DNA from: Gluconacetobacter dulcium | GTDB lineage: Bacteria; Pseudomonadota; Alphaproteobacteria; Acetobacterales; Acetobacteraceae | Reading direction: 5' to 3' | Length of the DNA stretch: 64,000 nt | Assembly (NCBI RefSeq): GCF_014174165.1 | Contig: NZ_JABEQN010000002.1 | Coordinates: forward strand, 1-64,000 | In this document: in pieces, positions 45,115 to 54,661 of the stretch | Position numbering within the stretch: the stretch's first letter is position 1 | Layout: each line of letters begins with the position of its first letter | Made by a program: the position numbers and the translations under genes | The notes under the pieces: generated by a model | What the model was told of the DNA's origin: nothing | What the model saw: the letters and a program-made list of their open reading frames with translations, nothing else | Databases searched by the model: none

Positions 45115-45171
45115 GTGGAAGTCGTTATCGGATTATCGTGCCGCCGGAGCGGGGAGACGGCGTTTTGCGGG

Positions 45172-45768
45172 TCAGGCCGGGACGCCTGTGACGTGCCGGG
45201 CGGGCCGCGGGGCCGGGATGCCGGAGGGCAGGACGGGATGCCCGAACTGGGCCTCGATCACTTCCGCCATGGCGAGATACAGGGCGGCGGCACCGCAGAG
45301 CAGGCCCTCATATCCCGCGATGCGGGTGATGATGAGGTTGCCCGTCCATTCGCCCAGCGCGAGGAGGAAAAACAGGAGCGTGAGCGACGAGAACACGAAT
45401 TGCAGCACGCGATTGCTCCGCAGCGTGCCGATGAACAGGAAGCCCGTGAAGACGCCCCAGAGCGCCAGATAGGCCGCCATGGCCGGCGCGCTCGCAGCCG
45501 GGATCAGGCCGAGTTTCGGCAGGATGACGAGCAGGACGAGAGAAATCCAGAACGCGCCATAGGACGTGAAGGCCGTGAGCCCGAACGTGTTGCCCTTGGG
45601 ATATTCGAGCAGTCCGGCCAGGATCTGGGCCGCGCCGCCGAAGATGATTCCCATTGCCAGCACCGACGAATTGAGCGGCAGGAAACCGGCATTGCAGAGA
45701 TTGAGCAGGATCGTCGTCATCCCGAAGCCGGCGAGGCCGAGGGGTGCAGGATTGGCGAGAGGGGTCAT
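45172..45768 (-). CDS. satP: Acetate/succinate transporter, SatP/GPR1/FUN34/YaaH family
   Basis: This 198-residue protein has six hydrophobic segments and the family signature NPAPLGL at residues 6-12. Related proteins move acetate or succinate with protons across the inner membrane, and in acetic acid bacteria they are linked to acetate uptake or tolerance. The start is ATG 45768. A strong terminator follows the gene at 45114-45074, and an A/T-rich stretch (45845-45890) upstream may hold its promoter, so it is probably a single-gene unit. Confidence 0.9.
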   Translation of the reverse strand: MTPLANPAPLGLAGFGMTTILLNLCNAGFLPLNSSVLAMGIIFGGAAQILAGLLEYPKGNTFGLTAFTSYGAFWISLVLLVILPKLGLIPAASAPAMAAYLALWGVFTGFLFIGTLRSNRVLQFVFSSLTLLFFLLALGEWTGNLIITRIAGYEGLLCGAAALYLAMAEVIEAQFGHPVLPSGIPAPRPARHVTGVPA

Positions 45769-45794
45769 GAGGAGAGTCTCCGTATCGGCCGCCG

Positions 45795-45812
45795 GGGCTG
45801 TCCGATCAGCCC
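45795..45812 (-). repeat. hairpin with hexaloop in the satP leader
   Basis: On the minus strand GGGCTG and CAGCCC form a perfect 6-bp stem around the loop ATCGGA, 27 bases before the satP start codon. The loop has A at position 1 and G at position 4, as ANTAR targets do, but only one hairpin is present, so a NasT target is not established. Confidence 0.45.
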
Positions 45813-45897
45813 GGATCTTCGCAACCGTTGGGAATTTTTCTCGGGCATTCCATGTAAACAGACAATAACAAATATATAAATAAGGGTCACAAGGCGG

Positions 45898-46134
45898 TTA
45901 TCCATGCAGGGTGCCCATGTGGGCGGCCGCATGTTCTCCGGCCCGGTTGGATTTTCGATCTTCCAGAAGGGCGCTGATGGCGTCGCTCAGGGTCTGCCAT
46001 CGCGCGGCCCGGATGTCGTCGCCAGCGTCGCGTGCCTGGGCGAGTTGGGTACGGGCGATCAGCAGGCCGTCCGGGCCGTGCTGATCCACGAGTTCGATCG
46101 CCTCGGCCGGCACCGGTTTGGAGGGGATACGCAT
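45898..46134 (-). CDS. Small hypothetical protein, 78 residues
   Basis: This short protein, MRIPSKPVPAEAIELVDQHG and onward, was not recognised. It is mostly helical and charged (LLIARTQLAQARDAGDDIRAARW), with no membrane segment, and resembles small uncharacterised alphaproteobacterial proteins in which an arginine- and tryptophan-containing helix precedes an ISALLE-type end. The ATG at 46134 was chosen over a much longer reading whose extra part is arginine/proline-rich and not protein-like. It lies upstream of satP on the same strand. Confidence 0.55.
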   Translation of the reverse strand: MRIPSKPVPAEAIELVDQHGPDGLLIARTQLAQARDAGDDIRAARWQTLSDAISALLEDRKSNRAGEHAAAHMGTLHG

Positions 46135-46516
46135 GGTTTGCCTCCTGTATCCGATGCAGGGGAGGTGGCGTGTGCCCGATGGCGCTTCAATCCGGTTTCG
46201 GAGATGTGATTGCGCCGGAAGAGCAGGCTGCAAGAGTGTTCGGGGATGTCCGGCTGAACCGCCAGGTGGGCGTGGACGCGGCCGTGCCGCCTGTCGTGCC
46301 GCGTGTGTGCGGTTCCGGACGGTCATGACTACGGCGACGGTCGTGGTCGGGGGGTGACTTCCTGCATCGCGCGGGCGCTTCTGGTTCTGTGCTCGCTCCC
46401 TATCCGGTTTGCCGGAGGGCAGGCGGGAGGGTGAGGGGGCTTGCCGGCCCCGGCCTCGTGCGGGGGCGGGAGACCTGATATAGGGGCCTGCTATCATTGC
46501 AGGAAGGGCGGTTGGC
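46135..46516. other. 382-base intergenic region without a recognised gene
   Basis: This gap lies between the divergent small hypothetical gene and the SDR gene. I see no gene, no clear promoter pair and no strong hairpin in it. AGGAAGGG at 46501-46508 is the probable ribosome binding site of the SDR gene. Confidence 0.5.
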
Positions 46517-47329
46517 TTGCCCCAGGAAAGTGAAAATTCCCGCCGGAAGACCGTTGTCATCAGCGGTGCGACGGGCGGAATCGGACGGTTTCTGTGCCGT
46601 CAGCTTCGCCAGGAGGGGTGTCGGGTCGTCATTCTGTCGCGTCAGGCGGATATGCCCGCCGATATCGCGGCGGATATGGCCGTGACGTGCGACCTGATGG
46701 ATGCGGGGGCGATCGCGACAGCGGGGGTGGCCATCCGGAGGGCCTGCCCGCGAATCGACCTGTTTATTTCCTGTGCCGGCACGATTTCGCCCCAGACGGT
46801 GGGTGTGCTGGACAGTGAGCGTGTCCGTAGGCAGGTGGAGACGAATCTGACCGGTGTGATCCTGTTGACGCAGGAGGTGCTGCCGAACATCGCGGTCGGA
46901 GGGCGTATCCTGTTCGTCAATTCGATGGCCGGTGTCTTTCCGCTGGCGGGAAGTGCCGTCTATACCGCGTCGAAATTCGGGTTGCGCGGTTTTGCGCGGG
47001 CGCTGGCGCAGGAGTTGCGGCCCAGGGGCATTCATGTGCTGTCGGTGTTTCCGGGCAGCGTCGATACGTCCATGTTCCGCGACGAGATGGAACAGGGTGG
47101 GTCGCTGCTGAATTTCATGTCCTGGCCGCAGGCGCCCGAGCGGGCGGCCGCCTGGATACTGGCGGCGGCGCGGGGCCGGAAGGAGGAGCATTTCCCCTCC
47201 ATCATCGACAGGATATTTCCGCCGCTGTTCTTATGCTCGCCGATGTTCCTGCGGCTGTGCATGCCGGTGATGACGGTCTGGTCCCGGTTGACCAGATGGT
47301 GTTATCGGCGGCGGAGGGGGCGCGGATAG
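46517..47329 (+). CDS. Short-chain dehydrogenase/reductase with C-terminal membrane-like tail
   Basis: This 270-residue classical SDR has the dinucleotide-binding motif GATGGIG at residues 17-23, CAG near residue 90, a catalytic Ser in NSMAGVF and the Y149-x3-K153 pair in YTASK. The C-terminus is unusual: a hydrophobic run (PLFLCSPMFLRLCMPVM) followed by an arginine-rich tail, which may anchor the enzyme at the membrane. The start appears to be TTG at 46517, with AGGAAGGG upstream. The substrate is unknown; lipid-linked oxidoreduction is one possibility given the anchor. Confidence 0.83.
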   Translation: MPQESENSRRKTVVISGATGGIGRFLCRQLRQEGCRVVILSRQADMPADIAADMAVTCDLMDAGAIATAGVAIRRACPRIDLFISCAGTISPQTVGVLDSERVRRQVETNLTGVILLTQEVLPNIAVGGRILFVNSMAGVFPLAGSAVYTASKFGLRGFARALAQELRPRGIHVLSVFPGSVDTSMFRDEMEQGGSLLNFMSWPQAPERAAAWILAAARGRKEEHFPSIIDRIFPPLFLCSPMFLRLCMPVMTVWSRLTRWCYRRRRGRG

Positions 47330-47357
47330 GGCGGGTGGCCTACCGGAGACGGATGCC

Positions 47358-47702
47358 TCAGTTTTCGTCGAAGGGCAGTTCCTGCACCCGCACGGCCTTG
47401 CCTGTGCGGTCGTAGTAGAAGATCGCATTGCCGCGTCGTTCGGCGTAGCCGTCGGGCGAGCCCTGCTGGGTCCAGAACAGGAGCCGGTTGGCATCGGACT
47501 GCTCCACCACCTTATCGCCGGCCGGGCGGTAGCGGAACTGGCTGAAATCCTTGTGCGCGCTGGGCACCGGCGGCGTGGTGGCCAACTGGTGCATCGTGGG
47601 CCTCTTCGGGCCGTCTTCTTCCTGCGCCAGCGCCAGAGTCGGTACCGAAAGGGCGCCGAGGGTGAGAGATACCGCCAGAATACGCAATGCCTTGTCCCGC
47701 AT
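47358..47702 (-). CDS. Small exported hypothetical protein, 114 residues
   Basis: This protein has a clear signal peptide (LRILAVSLTLGALSVPTLALA) and a mature part of about 90 residues with FSQFRYRPAGDKVVEQ and NAIFYYDRTGKAVRVQELP, suggesting a small beta-rich periplasmic domain. I do not recognise the family. It lies 124 bases downstream of the large porin gene on the same strand and could be cotranscribed. It ends convergent with the SDR gene. Confidence 0.6.
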   Translation of the reverse strand: MRDKALRILAVSLTLGALSVPTLALAQEEDGPKRPTMHQLATTPPVPSAHKDFSQFRYRPAGDKVVEQSDANRLLFWTQQGSPDGYAERRGNAIFYYDRTGKAVRVQELPFDEN

Positions 47703-47826
47703 GACCGTATCCTCCTTCGTCCTGTGGTCCGATCCGCGGGACCATCCTCCGTTTTTCCATTTGGTGCAACTCGCCCCATGCCGGCCCGGCGATGCGGGCC
47801 GGGCATGGCGGCGGGGCCGTGGGCCG

Positions 47827-49683
47827 TTACTGGAAAGGCAGGTAGCGGAAATCGAAGAAGATCTGGCTCATGCTGGTGGAGGGGGCGCCACCGATGGCCT
47901 TCCACGTTTCCAGGCGCGAGTAGGCGAGCTGGGTGCCGACTTCCACCGTGCCGTAGCGGCCCTTGAGGAAGCGCCACCATGCGCCGACGGTAAATTCCTG
48001 CACCGAGCGGATGCTGGCCGTGCAGGCCAGGGGCGACATCTCGATTGCGCATCCGGCATTGGAAGACATCGGATTGCCGTAGCCATAGGCCGAGCCGCCG
48101 GATGAGAAGTAGCTCCGGCCGGACCGCTGCATGCCGTAATAGCCGTAGACATCGATCCGCGGATTCACATGGGCGACGATTCCCGCCGTTGCCTGCGCGT
48201 CGGGCAGGGGCTTCGGCTTGCCCTGGGCGTTCAGCGTGACGTCCGGCAGAAGCACCGAGCCATAGCGGCCGATCCCGACGCCGGCCAGGCCGGCCAGATG
48301 GATTTCGAGCTTGTGGGGGATGAGCGGCAGCACCGCCGATCCGCCGCCGCCGCCGGCAATCGCGGTGTTGTTGTGGCCCGTGCCGTTGGCGAAGACGCGG
48401 TCGTGCGGGAAGCGGACGATTCCCTCGGCCTCGTAATGGCCCCAGGCAGGGTCCCACGCGATCTTGCCGATGACGTCGGGAGCGATTTCATCGGAGTAAT
48501 TGGTGGTGAATTCGGTCAGGCCCGTGCCGTTGGCGCCGATGGTGGCCGTGCCGCCATTGGGGAGCGGCACCGAGCCGTTATTGTTGTCGAAGCCCGTGGT
48601 GTCGTAGATCGTCGCCGGATTTTCGATCGACAGGCCGAACCAGAGCCGGTGCTGCAGCAGCTCGTGGACGTAGCGGGCCTGCCATTGCCGGGTCCAGGTC
48701 TGGCCGGCCAGCATCGAGGATTCGATGGTCTCGGGCAGGCTTTCCTGCCGGGCGACGATGCCGGCGCGGCCGGGGGTCAGCAGGCTCCATGCCTGGCCGA
48801 TCAGCAGGTGAGTGCCTTCGAGCGTATCGTCGTAGCTGAGATAGGCCTGGCGCAGGCGGGGGACGTAGGCGTTGCTCTCGTACGGGTTGGTCGTTTCGGC
48901 GCCGGCGCCGAAATCGGTTTCGACGAAGCCGGATACGGTGGTGTGGGAATCGATATTGGCGCGGGCCATGAGCGAGAACCGGCTGTAGCGCGGGCTACCT
49001 TCGAAATTGTTCTGGTGGTAGTTGGCGTCGCGCGGGAAGGGCATCGCCGTCCAGTAATTGAATGTGCCCGACGCGACGTGGCGGTTTTCCAGGACGGCCG
49101 ATGTGTCGAAATAGCCACCGAGGATGACCGTGACTGGCCCGACATGGAAGACGCCGTGATCGCCCAGCGCGCCGGTTGCCTGCGCGCCGGCGGTCTCACG
49201 CGGGTGGGGGCCGACATTGTTGTCGGCCAGGCGGTTGACCATGTCTTCGTCGCGGTGAGCGACGATCGCGGCGTAGGTGGGCGTGTCTTCCCCGATGGTG
49301 GGGGTGGGAACTTCGCCGGGATAGAGATGATGGGCCGCCGTGGTCGGCGTGGGCATCGCGCTATTGCGGGCCAGTTGTCTGGCCCCCTCGATGCCGTGTG
49401 GTGAGAATGCGTGCTCGCGCGCGGCGACCTCGTTCGTCGTCGCGGGATGGCCGAGATGCATGCGTGCCCGGTGCTGCGCCAGTTCGCGGCGCATTGCCAT
49501 CAGGTCTTTCTGCAGTTCGAGCTGCTGCTCCTGGATGCGGGAGATCTGGTTCTCCATCGCCTCGATCGCCTCGGCTTCCTCCGGGCCATGGCCTTGGGCA
49601 TGGGCGGCGGGTGGCACCAGCATGGAGCAGCACAGCAGGAACAGCGGCAGGGACCGCTTCAACGACGAGGAGGGCAGTTGCAT
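47827..49683 (-). CDS. Large outer-membrane porin with N-terminal coiled coil (DcaP/OprB-like)
   Basis: This 618-residue protein has a signal peptide (LPLFLLCCSMLVPPAAHA), then a predicted coiled coil (about residues 40-75, QISRIQEQQLELQKDLMAM), a polar linker, and a beta-barrel region of about 430 residues (VTVILGGYFDTSAVLENR; AYLSYDDTLEGTHLLIGQAW) ending in FRYLPFQ. The coiled coil could trimerise the porin or reach into the periplasm, as in DcaP-like porins. The substrate is unknown; small organic acids or sugars are plausible. The start is ATG 49683; a TTG at 49698 would add five residues. Confidence 0.78.
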   Translation of the reverse strand: MQLPSSSLKRSLPLFLLCCSMLVPPAAHAQGHGPEEAEAIEAMENQISRIQEQQLELQKDLMAMRRELAQHRARMHLGHPATTNEVAAREHAFSPHGIEGARQLARNSAMPTPTTAAHHLYPGEVPTPTIGEDTPTYAAIVAHRDEDMVNRLADNNVGPHPRETAGAQATGALGDHGVFHVGPVTVILGGYFDTSAVLENRHVASGTFNYWTAMPFPRDANYHQNNFEGSPRYSRFSLMARANIDSHTTVSGFVETDFGAGAETTNPYESNAYVPRLRQAYLSYDDTLEGTHLLIGQAWSLLTPGRAGIVARQESLPETIESSMLAGQTWTRQWQARYVHELLQHRLWFGLSIENPATIYDTTGFDNNNGSVPLPNGGTATIGANGTGLTEFTTNYSDEIAPDVIGKIAWDPAWGHYEAEGIVRFPHDRVFANGTGHNNTAIAGGGGGSAVLPLIPHKLEIHLAGLAGVGIGRYGSVLLPDVTLNAQGKPKPLPDAQATAGIVAHVNPRIDVYGYYGMQRSGRSYFSSGGSAYGYGNPMSSNAGCAIEMSPLACTASIRSVQEFTVGAWWRFLKGRYGTVEVGTQLAYSRLETWKAIGGAPSTSMSQIFFDFRYLPFQ

Positions 49684-49934
49684 TCGGGACAATCGCAATG
49701 AGGGGTCAGGCTTCAGGAATATGTCAAAACATTTCTCGGAAAAGGTAAATAATAATTTCTTTTAGTTTTTGTCCCGCATTTATCAGAAAACGATAAGACA
49801 TATTCATATATCGGATCAATAGTCATTCGACCATTGGGTGGTTCTATTGCCTGCGGACAGACGGGGCTGGACCGTGTACTGCCCGGCCCGATATGTCGCG
49901 CAGGGTGAGACATGCCGGGAAGGAACCCGAAACG
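49684..49934. other. AT-rich divergent regulatory region
   Basis: The stretch 49715-49835 is much richer in A and T than its surroundings and lies between the divergent porin and gloA genes, so it probably holds both promoters. A short inverted repeat TTATC-N7-GATAA is at 49780-49796. I could not assign -35 and -10 elements with confidence. Confidence 0.45.
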
Positions 49935-50336
49935 ATGGCGAAGCTGATCCATTCCATGATCCGGGTGCGGGACGAGGCCGCATCGCTGGCTTTCTACGAA
50001 CGGGCCTTCGGGCTGGTCGTGGCCGACCGGCTGGCGTTCGAGAGCTTTACCCTGATCTATCTCTCCAATGCCGAGCAGACGTTCGAACTGGAACTGACGG
50101 TCAATCACGACCGCAACCGGCCCTATGATCTGGGCGACGGCTATGGGCATCTGGCGGTTTCGGTCGCCGATGTCGATGCCGAGCATGCGCGTTTCGTCCG
50201 CGAGGGGTTGTCGCCGCTGCCGGTGAAGCAACTGGCGCTGAGGGGGCAGGTGGTCGGGCGGTTCTTTTTCGTCGTCGATCCGGATGGTTACAGGATCGAG
50301 GTGTTGCAGCGCGGGGCGCCCGGTCGTTTCCTTTGA
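49935..50336 (+). CDS. gloA: Lactoylglutathione lyase (glyoxalase I)
   Basis: This 133-residue VOC protein has the four metal-ligand positions expected of glyoxalase I: H in LIHSMIRVRD, E in TFELELTVNH, H in GYGHLAVSV and E in YRIEVLQR. The enzyme converts the methylglyoxal-glutathione adduct to S-lactoylglutathione in the cytoplasm. The ATG at 49935 follows GGAAGGAAC; a slightly longer in-frame reading from 49893 lacks conservation. It heads a plus-strand run with dapF, mtaB and ftsY. Confidence 0.87.
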   Translation: MAKLIHSMIRVRDEAASLAFYERAFGLVVADRLAFESFTLIYLSNAEQTFELELTVNHDRNRPYDLGDGYGHLAVSVADVDAEHARFVREGLSPLPVKQLALRGQVVGRFFFVVDPDGYRIEVLQRGAPGRFL

Positions 50337-50368
50337 TATAAGCGGGGCGCCTGCCGTATAAGGCGCGC

Positions 50369-51193
50369 ATGATGACCCCCTTCAGCAAGATGCACGGCCT
50401 TGGCAACGATTTTGTCGTGGTGGACGAACGCGTGGAACGCCATGGGCTGACGCCCGCGCGGATTGCCGCCTTGGCCGACCGGCATCGTGGCATCGGGTGC
50501 GACCAGTTTGTGGTGCTGCGCCCGGCCTGCCGCGAGGGAGCGGATGTTTTCGTGCGCTTTTTCAATGCCGACGGCAGCGAGTCCGGGGCGTGCGGCAATG
50601 CCTCGCGCTGCGTGGCCGACCTGTTGTGGCGGGGTGAGGGGCGCCGGCAGAGCGTGTTGCAGACCCGCGCCGGGCTGCTGCCGGCCTGGGTGGACGAGGC
50701 GGGGCTGGTGAGCGTGGATATGGGCGCGCCGGCGCTGGACTGGCGCGACGTGCCTCTGGCGGAGCCGGCGGATACGCTGCATCTGCCGTTGCCGGGCGAT
50801 CCGGCGGCGGTGTCGATGGGCAATCCGCATGCGACCTTCTTCCTGGCCGATCGTCTGGACCTCGATCCGGTCGTGGCGGGGCCGCTGCTGGAGCATGATG
50901 CGCTGTTTCCCGAACGGGCGAATATCGGGTTCGCGGAGGTCCTGTCGGGCGCTGCCATGCGGCTGCGCGTGTGGGAGCGGGGGAGCGGGCTGACGCTGGC
51001 CTGCGGGTCGGGCGCCTGTGCCGCCGTGGTCAATGCCGTACGGCGCGGGCTGGTGGCGCGTACCTGCCGGGTGGAGATGGATGGTGGCGCGCTGTCGGTG
51101 ACATGGCGGGAAGAGGATGGGCATGTGCTGATGACGGGGCCGGCGACCACCAGCTTCGTCGGGTCGTTCGACCCCGAGGCGTATCCGTCATGA
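50369..51193 (+). CDS. dapF: Diaminopimelate epimerase
   Basis: This 274-residue enzyme interconverts LL- and meso-diaminopimelate for lysine and peptidoglycan synthesis. The two catalytic cysteines lie in the conserved blocks [10 protein letters not shown] (first half) and [10 protein letters not shown] (second half), and the N-terminus [15 protein letters not shown] is typical. Two consecutive ATG codons open the frame. Its stop overlaps the mtaB start as ATGA. It lies 32 bases after gloA. Confidence 0.95.
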   Translation: MMTPFSKMHGLGNDFVVVDERVERHGLTPARIAALADRHRGIGCDQFVVLRPACREGADVFVRFFNADGSESGACGNASRCVADLLWRGEGRRQSVLQTRAGLLPAWVDEAGLVSVDMGAPALDWRDVPLAEPADTLHLPLPGDPAAVSMGNPHATFFLADRLDLDPVVAGPLLEHDALFPERANIGFAEVLSGAAMRLRVWERGSGLTLACGSGACAAVVNAVRRGLVARTCRVEMDGGALSVTWREEDGHVLMTGPATTSFVGSFDPEAYPS

Positions 51194-52437
51194 GCAAGCC
51201 GCCCGAGATCCTGACCTTCGGTTGCCGGCTGAACACCTATGAGAGCGAGGTGATGCGCGGCCATGCGGCGGGGCTGGACGATGTGATCATCGTCAATACC
51301 TGTGCCGTCACCGCCGAGGCGGAGCGCCAGGCGCGGCAGGCGATCCGCCGCGCGCATCGCGACCGGCCTGATGCGCGGATCGTCGTGACCGGCTGCGCGG
51401 CGCAGATCGACCCCGCGCGGTGGGAGGCGCTGCCCGGCGTGGCCCGTGTGCTGGGCAACCGCGAGAAGCTGGAGGCGGCAAGCTGGACGCCGGCGGCGCT
51501 GGGGGAAGGGCGCGCGGTCTCCGACATCATGGCCGCGACCGAGACGGTGCCGCATCTGGTGACCGAATTCGCCGGGCGGACCCGTGCCTTCGTCGAGGTG
51601 CAGCAGGGGTGCGACCATCGCTGCACCTTCTGCATCATTCCGTTCGGGCGGGGGCCTTCGCGTTCGGTCCCCGTGGGTGCCGTGGTGGAGCAGGTGCGCG
51701 CGCTGGTCGCCTCGGGCTACCGGGAGGTGGTGCTGACGGGGGTGGATATTACCTCGTGGGGTGGCGACCTGCCGGGGCAACCCGCGTTGGGGCAATTGTG
51801 CCGCCGGTTGCTGGTGCTGGTGCCGGAACTGGAGCGGCTGCGCCTGTCGTCGGTCGATCCGGTGGAGATCGACGAGGATCTGTGGCGCCTGCTGGAGAGC
51901 GAGCGGCGCTTCATGCCCTATCTGCATCTGTCGCTTCAGGCCGGGTCGGACATGGTGCTGAAGCGGATGAAGCGGCGGCATCTGGTGGCCGATGTGGTCG
52001 GTGTGATCGAGCGGGCGCGGGCCTGTCGGCCGGATCTGGGCATCGGGGCCGACGTGATCGCGGGGTTTCCGACGGAGAGCGACGCCTTGTTCGACGAGAC
52101 GCTGGCATTCGTGCGCGGGCAGGCTCTGCCTTACCTGCATGTGTTTCCCTATAGCGAGCGACCAGGGACGCCGGCGGCGAAGATGCCGGCCGTGCCGGTG
52201 CCGCTGCGGCGCGAGCGCGCGGCGCGGCTGCGGGCGGCGGGGCAGGACGCGGCGCGGGCCTATCATGCAGGGTTGCTGGGGCGGACGCTGAACGTGCTGC
52301 TGGAAACCGCGACCAGCGGGCATTCCGAGGAATTCGCGCCGGTTCGCCTGGCGGAGGGTGCGGCCGAAGCCGGGCGCATCGTCGCCGTGCGGGCGACGGC
52401 GGTTGACGAAAACGGTCTGGTGGCGGAAATCCTCTGA
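51190..52437 (+). CDS. mtaB: tRNA threonylcarbamoyladenosine methylthiotransferase MtaB
   Basis: This 415-residue radical-SAM enzyme adds the methylthio group to t6A37 of tRNA. It has an N-terminal UPF0004 domain with cluster cysteines ([34 protein letters not shown]), the radical-SAM CxxxCxxC motif at C141, C145 and C148 ([16 protein letters not shown]) and a C-terminal TRAM-like end. The spacing and the FGCRLNxxE start mark MtaB rather than MiaB. The ATG at 51190 overlaps the dapF stop. The ftsY ATG follows after one base. Confidence 0.92.
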   Translation: MSKPPEILTFGCRLNTYESEVMRGHAAGLDDVIIVNTCAVTAEAERQARQAIRRAHRDRPDARIVVTGCAAQIDPARWEALPGVARVLGNREKLEAASWTPAALGEGRAVSDIMAATETVPHLVTEFAGRTRAFVEVQQGCDHRCTFCIIPFGRGPSRSVPVGAVVEQVRALVASGYREVVLTGVDITSWGGDLPGQPALGQLCRRLLVLVPELERLRLSSVDPVEIDEDLWRLLESERRFMPYLHLSLQAGSDMVLKRMKRRHLVADVVGVIERARACRPDLGIGADVIAGFPTESDALFDETLAFVRGQALPYLHVFPYSERPGTPAAKMPAVPVPLRRERAARLRAAGQDAARAYHAGLLGRTLNVLLETATSGHSEEFAPVRLAEGAAEAGRIVAVRATAVDENGLVAEIL

Positions 52438-52438
52438 C

Positions 52439-53416
52439 ATGGCACTTGGCTTCTTTTCCCGCCTGAAGGCGGGCCTGTCCCGATCGACCCAGAAACTGGG
52501 CGGCGGGATCGCCGCGGTCTTTACGCGCCGCAAGCTGGACGACGCCGCTCTGGAGGAGCTGGAGGATCTGCTGATCGCGGCCGATCTCGGCCCCAATGTG
52601 GCGGCGCGGGTGATCGAATCCTTCCGCAGTTCGCGTTTCGGCACCGAGGTGACGGATGAGGAAATCCGCACCGCGCTGGCGACGGAAATCGCCCGTGTGC
52701 TGGAGCCTGTGGCGGTGCCGTTCGTGCCCGATCCGAACCTGAAGCCGCATGTGGCCTTGGTGGTCGGCGTGAATGGCAACGGCAAGACCACGACCATCGG
52801 CAAGATGGCGCGCTTCTATGGCGAGCAGGGGCTGAAGGTGATGATGGTGGCGGGGGATACGTTCCGCGCCGCCGCCGTCGAGCAGCTTCAGGTCTGGGGG
52901 CAGAGGGTCGGGGCGCCGGTGATTGCCGGGCCGCCGAACGCGGATGCCGCCGGGTTGGCGTTCGACGCGCTGAAGCGCGCGCGGGCCGAAGGCGCGGACC
53001 TGCTGCTGATCGATACCGCCGGACGCCTGCACAACAAGGGCGCGCTGATGGAGGAACTGGCCAAGATCATCCGCGTGATGCGCAAGTTCGACGAGACCGC
53101 GCCGCATTCGGTGCTGCTGGTGCTGGATGCGACCACCGGGCAGAACGCGATCGAGCAGGTGCGGGTGTTCAAGGAACTGGTGAACGTCACCGGGCTGATC
53201 GTGACCAAGCTGGATGGTTCGGCGCGCGGCGGCATTGTGGTGGCGCTGGCCGATACGTTCGGGCTGCCGGTGCATGCGGTGGGTGTGGGCGAGCAGGCCG
53301 AGGATCTGCGGCCGTTTTCGGCCGAGGCGTTCGCCAATGGGCTGGTCGGGCCGTCGATCAGGCTGTCGTCGCCGGAAGGCGGGGAAAAGACGGAAGGCGA
53401 AGGCGACCCGGCCTGA
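52439..53416 (+). CDS. ftsY: Signal recognition particle receptor FtsY
   Basis: This 325-residue SRP GTPase has a short N-terminal region beginning with an amphipathic basic helix (GFFSRLKAGLSRSTQKL), the helical N domain and the G domain with GVNGNGKTTTIGK, DTFRAAA, DTAGRLHNK, TKLDGSARGG and GVGEQAEDLRPF. It docks ribosome-SRP complexes at the membrane. It lacks the long acidic A domain of the Escherichia coli protein, as in many alphaproteobacteria. It starts one base after mtaB and ends convergent with pgk. Confidence 0.95.
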   Translation: MALGFFSRLKAGLSRSTQKLGGGIAAVFTRRKLDDAALEELEDLLIAADLGPNVAARVIESFRSSRFGTEVTDEEIRTALATEIARVLEPVAVPFVPDPNLKPHVALVVGVNGNGKTTTIGKMARFYGEQGLKVMMVAGDTFRAAAVEQLQVWGQRVGAPVIAGPPNADAAGLAFDALKRARAEGADLLLIDTAGRLHNKGALMEELAKIIRVMRKFDETAPHSVLLVLDATTGQNAIEQVRVFKELVNVTGLIVTKLDGSARGGIVVALADTFGLPVHAVGVGEQAEDLRPFSAEAFANGLVGPSIRLSSPEGGEKTEGEGDPA

Positions 53417-53428
53417 TGCCGGATCGCC
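53402..53428. terminator. hairpin between convergent ftsY and pgk (possible bidirectional terminator)
   Basis: GGCGA-C-CCGGC (53402-53412) pairs with GCCGG-A-TCGCC (53418-53428) around the loop CTGAT, with one mismatch. The ftsY stop codon lies at the loop. It is 10 bases beyond the pgk stop. No T-run follows on either side, so terminator activity is only possible. Confidence 0.4.
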
Positions 53429-53437
53429 TCCGTTCGG

Positions 53438-54661
53438 TCAGAGCGGGAGAATCCGCTCCGACAGTTCGCTGAGGGCCTGGATGCCGGGGAGGGTCTTGCC
53501 TTCCAGCCATTCCAGAAACGCGCCGCCGGCGGTCGAGGTGTAGGACATTTCGTCCGCCACGCCGGCATGGCGCAGGGCCGAGACCGTGTCGCCGCCACCG
53601 GCCACGCTGGTCAGTTGGCCAGCCTGCGTGCGGCGGGCGACTTCGGCGGCCAGCAGGTTGGTGGCGTTGTCGAACGGGTGCAGTTCGAACGCGCCCAGCG
53701 GGCCGTTCCAGACCAGCGTCTTCAGCCCGACGATCTTTTCCGTCAGCAGGCGGACCGTTTCCGGGCCGGCGTCCAGGATCATCGCGTCGGCGGGAACGGC
53801 GTCCACCGGCACCGTCTTCGTCGGCGGGTCGGCACGGAATTCGGTGGCCGTGACCGCATCGACGGGCAGGATGATCTCGCAGCCCTTGCTCGCGGCCTTT
53901 TCCATGATGGCGCGGGCCGTGTCGTGCATGTCGGCTTCCTGCAGCGACTTGCCGACGCCGACGCCTTTGGCGGCCAGGAAGGTGTTGGCCATCGCGCCGC
54001 CGATGATCAGGATGTCCACCTTGTCCAGCAGATTGCCGATCAGGTCGAGCTTGGTCGAGATCTTGGCGCCGCCGACGATCGCGCCGACCGGGCGGGCCGG
54101 GTTTTCCAGCGCGATGTTCAGGGCGTTGAGTTCGGCTTCCATCAGCCGGCCGGCGAAGGAGGGCAGGAAGCGGGCCACCCCTTCGGTCGAGGCATGGGCG
54201 CGGTGGGCGGCGGAGAAGGCGTCATTGACGTAATCGTCGGCCAGGGCGGCCAGGGCCTTCGACAGGTCGGGGTCGTTCTTTTCCTCGCCCGCGTGGAAGC
54301 GCGTGTTTTCCAGCACCAGCACGTCGCCGTCCTGCATCGCGGCGACGGCCTGCTCGGCCACCGGGCCGATGCAGTCCTCGGCGAAGCGCACCGGACGGCC
54401 CAGGGTCTTGCCCAGGGCGGCCGCCATCGGTTCCAGCGACATGGCGGGCACGCGCTGGCCCTTGGGGCGGTCGAAATGGCTGACCACGATCACCCGCGCG
54501 CCCTTGTCGGCGAGTTCGCGGATGGTGGGGGCCAGGCGCTCGATACGGGTGAGGTCGGTGATCTGGCCGTCCCGTACCGGGACGTTCAGATCGGCGCGCA
54601 GAAGCACCTTGCGCCCTTTGGGCTGCAAGGCGTCCAGCGTCTTGAAGGACAGCGTGGCCAT
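53438..54661 (-). CDS. pgk: Phosphoglycerate kinase
   Basis: This 407-residue enzyme interconverts 1,3-bisphosphoglycerate and 3-phosphoglycerate with ATP. Conserved features are [11 protein letters not shown] at the N-terminus, [18 protein letters not shown], the hinge region [15 protein letters not shown], and the nucleotide-binding [10 protein letters not shown] and [11 protein letters not shown] near the C-terminus. The ATG at 54661 overlaps the gap stop as TGATG, so the two are translationally coupled and the longer reading through gap is excluded. Confidence 0.97.
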   Translation of the reverse strand: MATLSFKTLDALQPKGRKVLLRADLNVPVRDGQITDLTRIERLAPTIRELADKGARVIVVSHFDRPKGQRVPAMSLEPMAAALGKTLGRPVRFAEDCIGPVAEQAVAAMQDGDVLVLENTRFHAGEEKNDPDLSKALAALADDYVNDAFSAAHRAHASTEGVARFLPSFAGRLMEAELNALNIALENPARPVGAIVGGAKISTKLDLIGNLLDKVDILIIGGAMANTFLAAKGVGVGKSLQEADMHDTARAIMEKAASKGCEIILPVDAVTATEFRADPPTKTVPVDAVPADAMILDAGPETVRLLTEKIVGLKTLVWNGPLGAFELHPFDNATNLLAAEVARRTQAGQLTSVAGGGDTVSALRHAGVADEMSYTSTAGGAFLEWLEGKTLPGIQALSELSERILPL

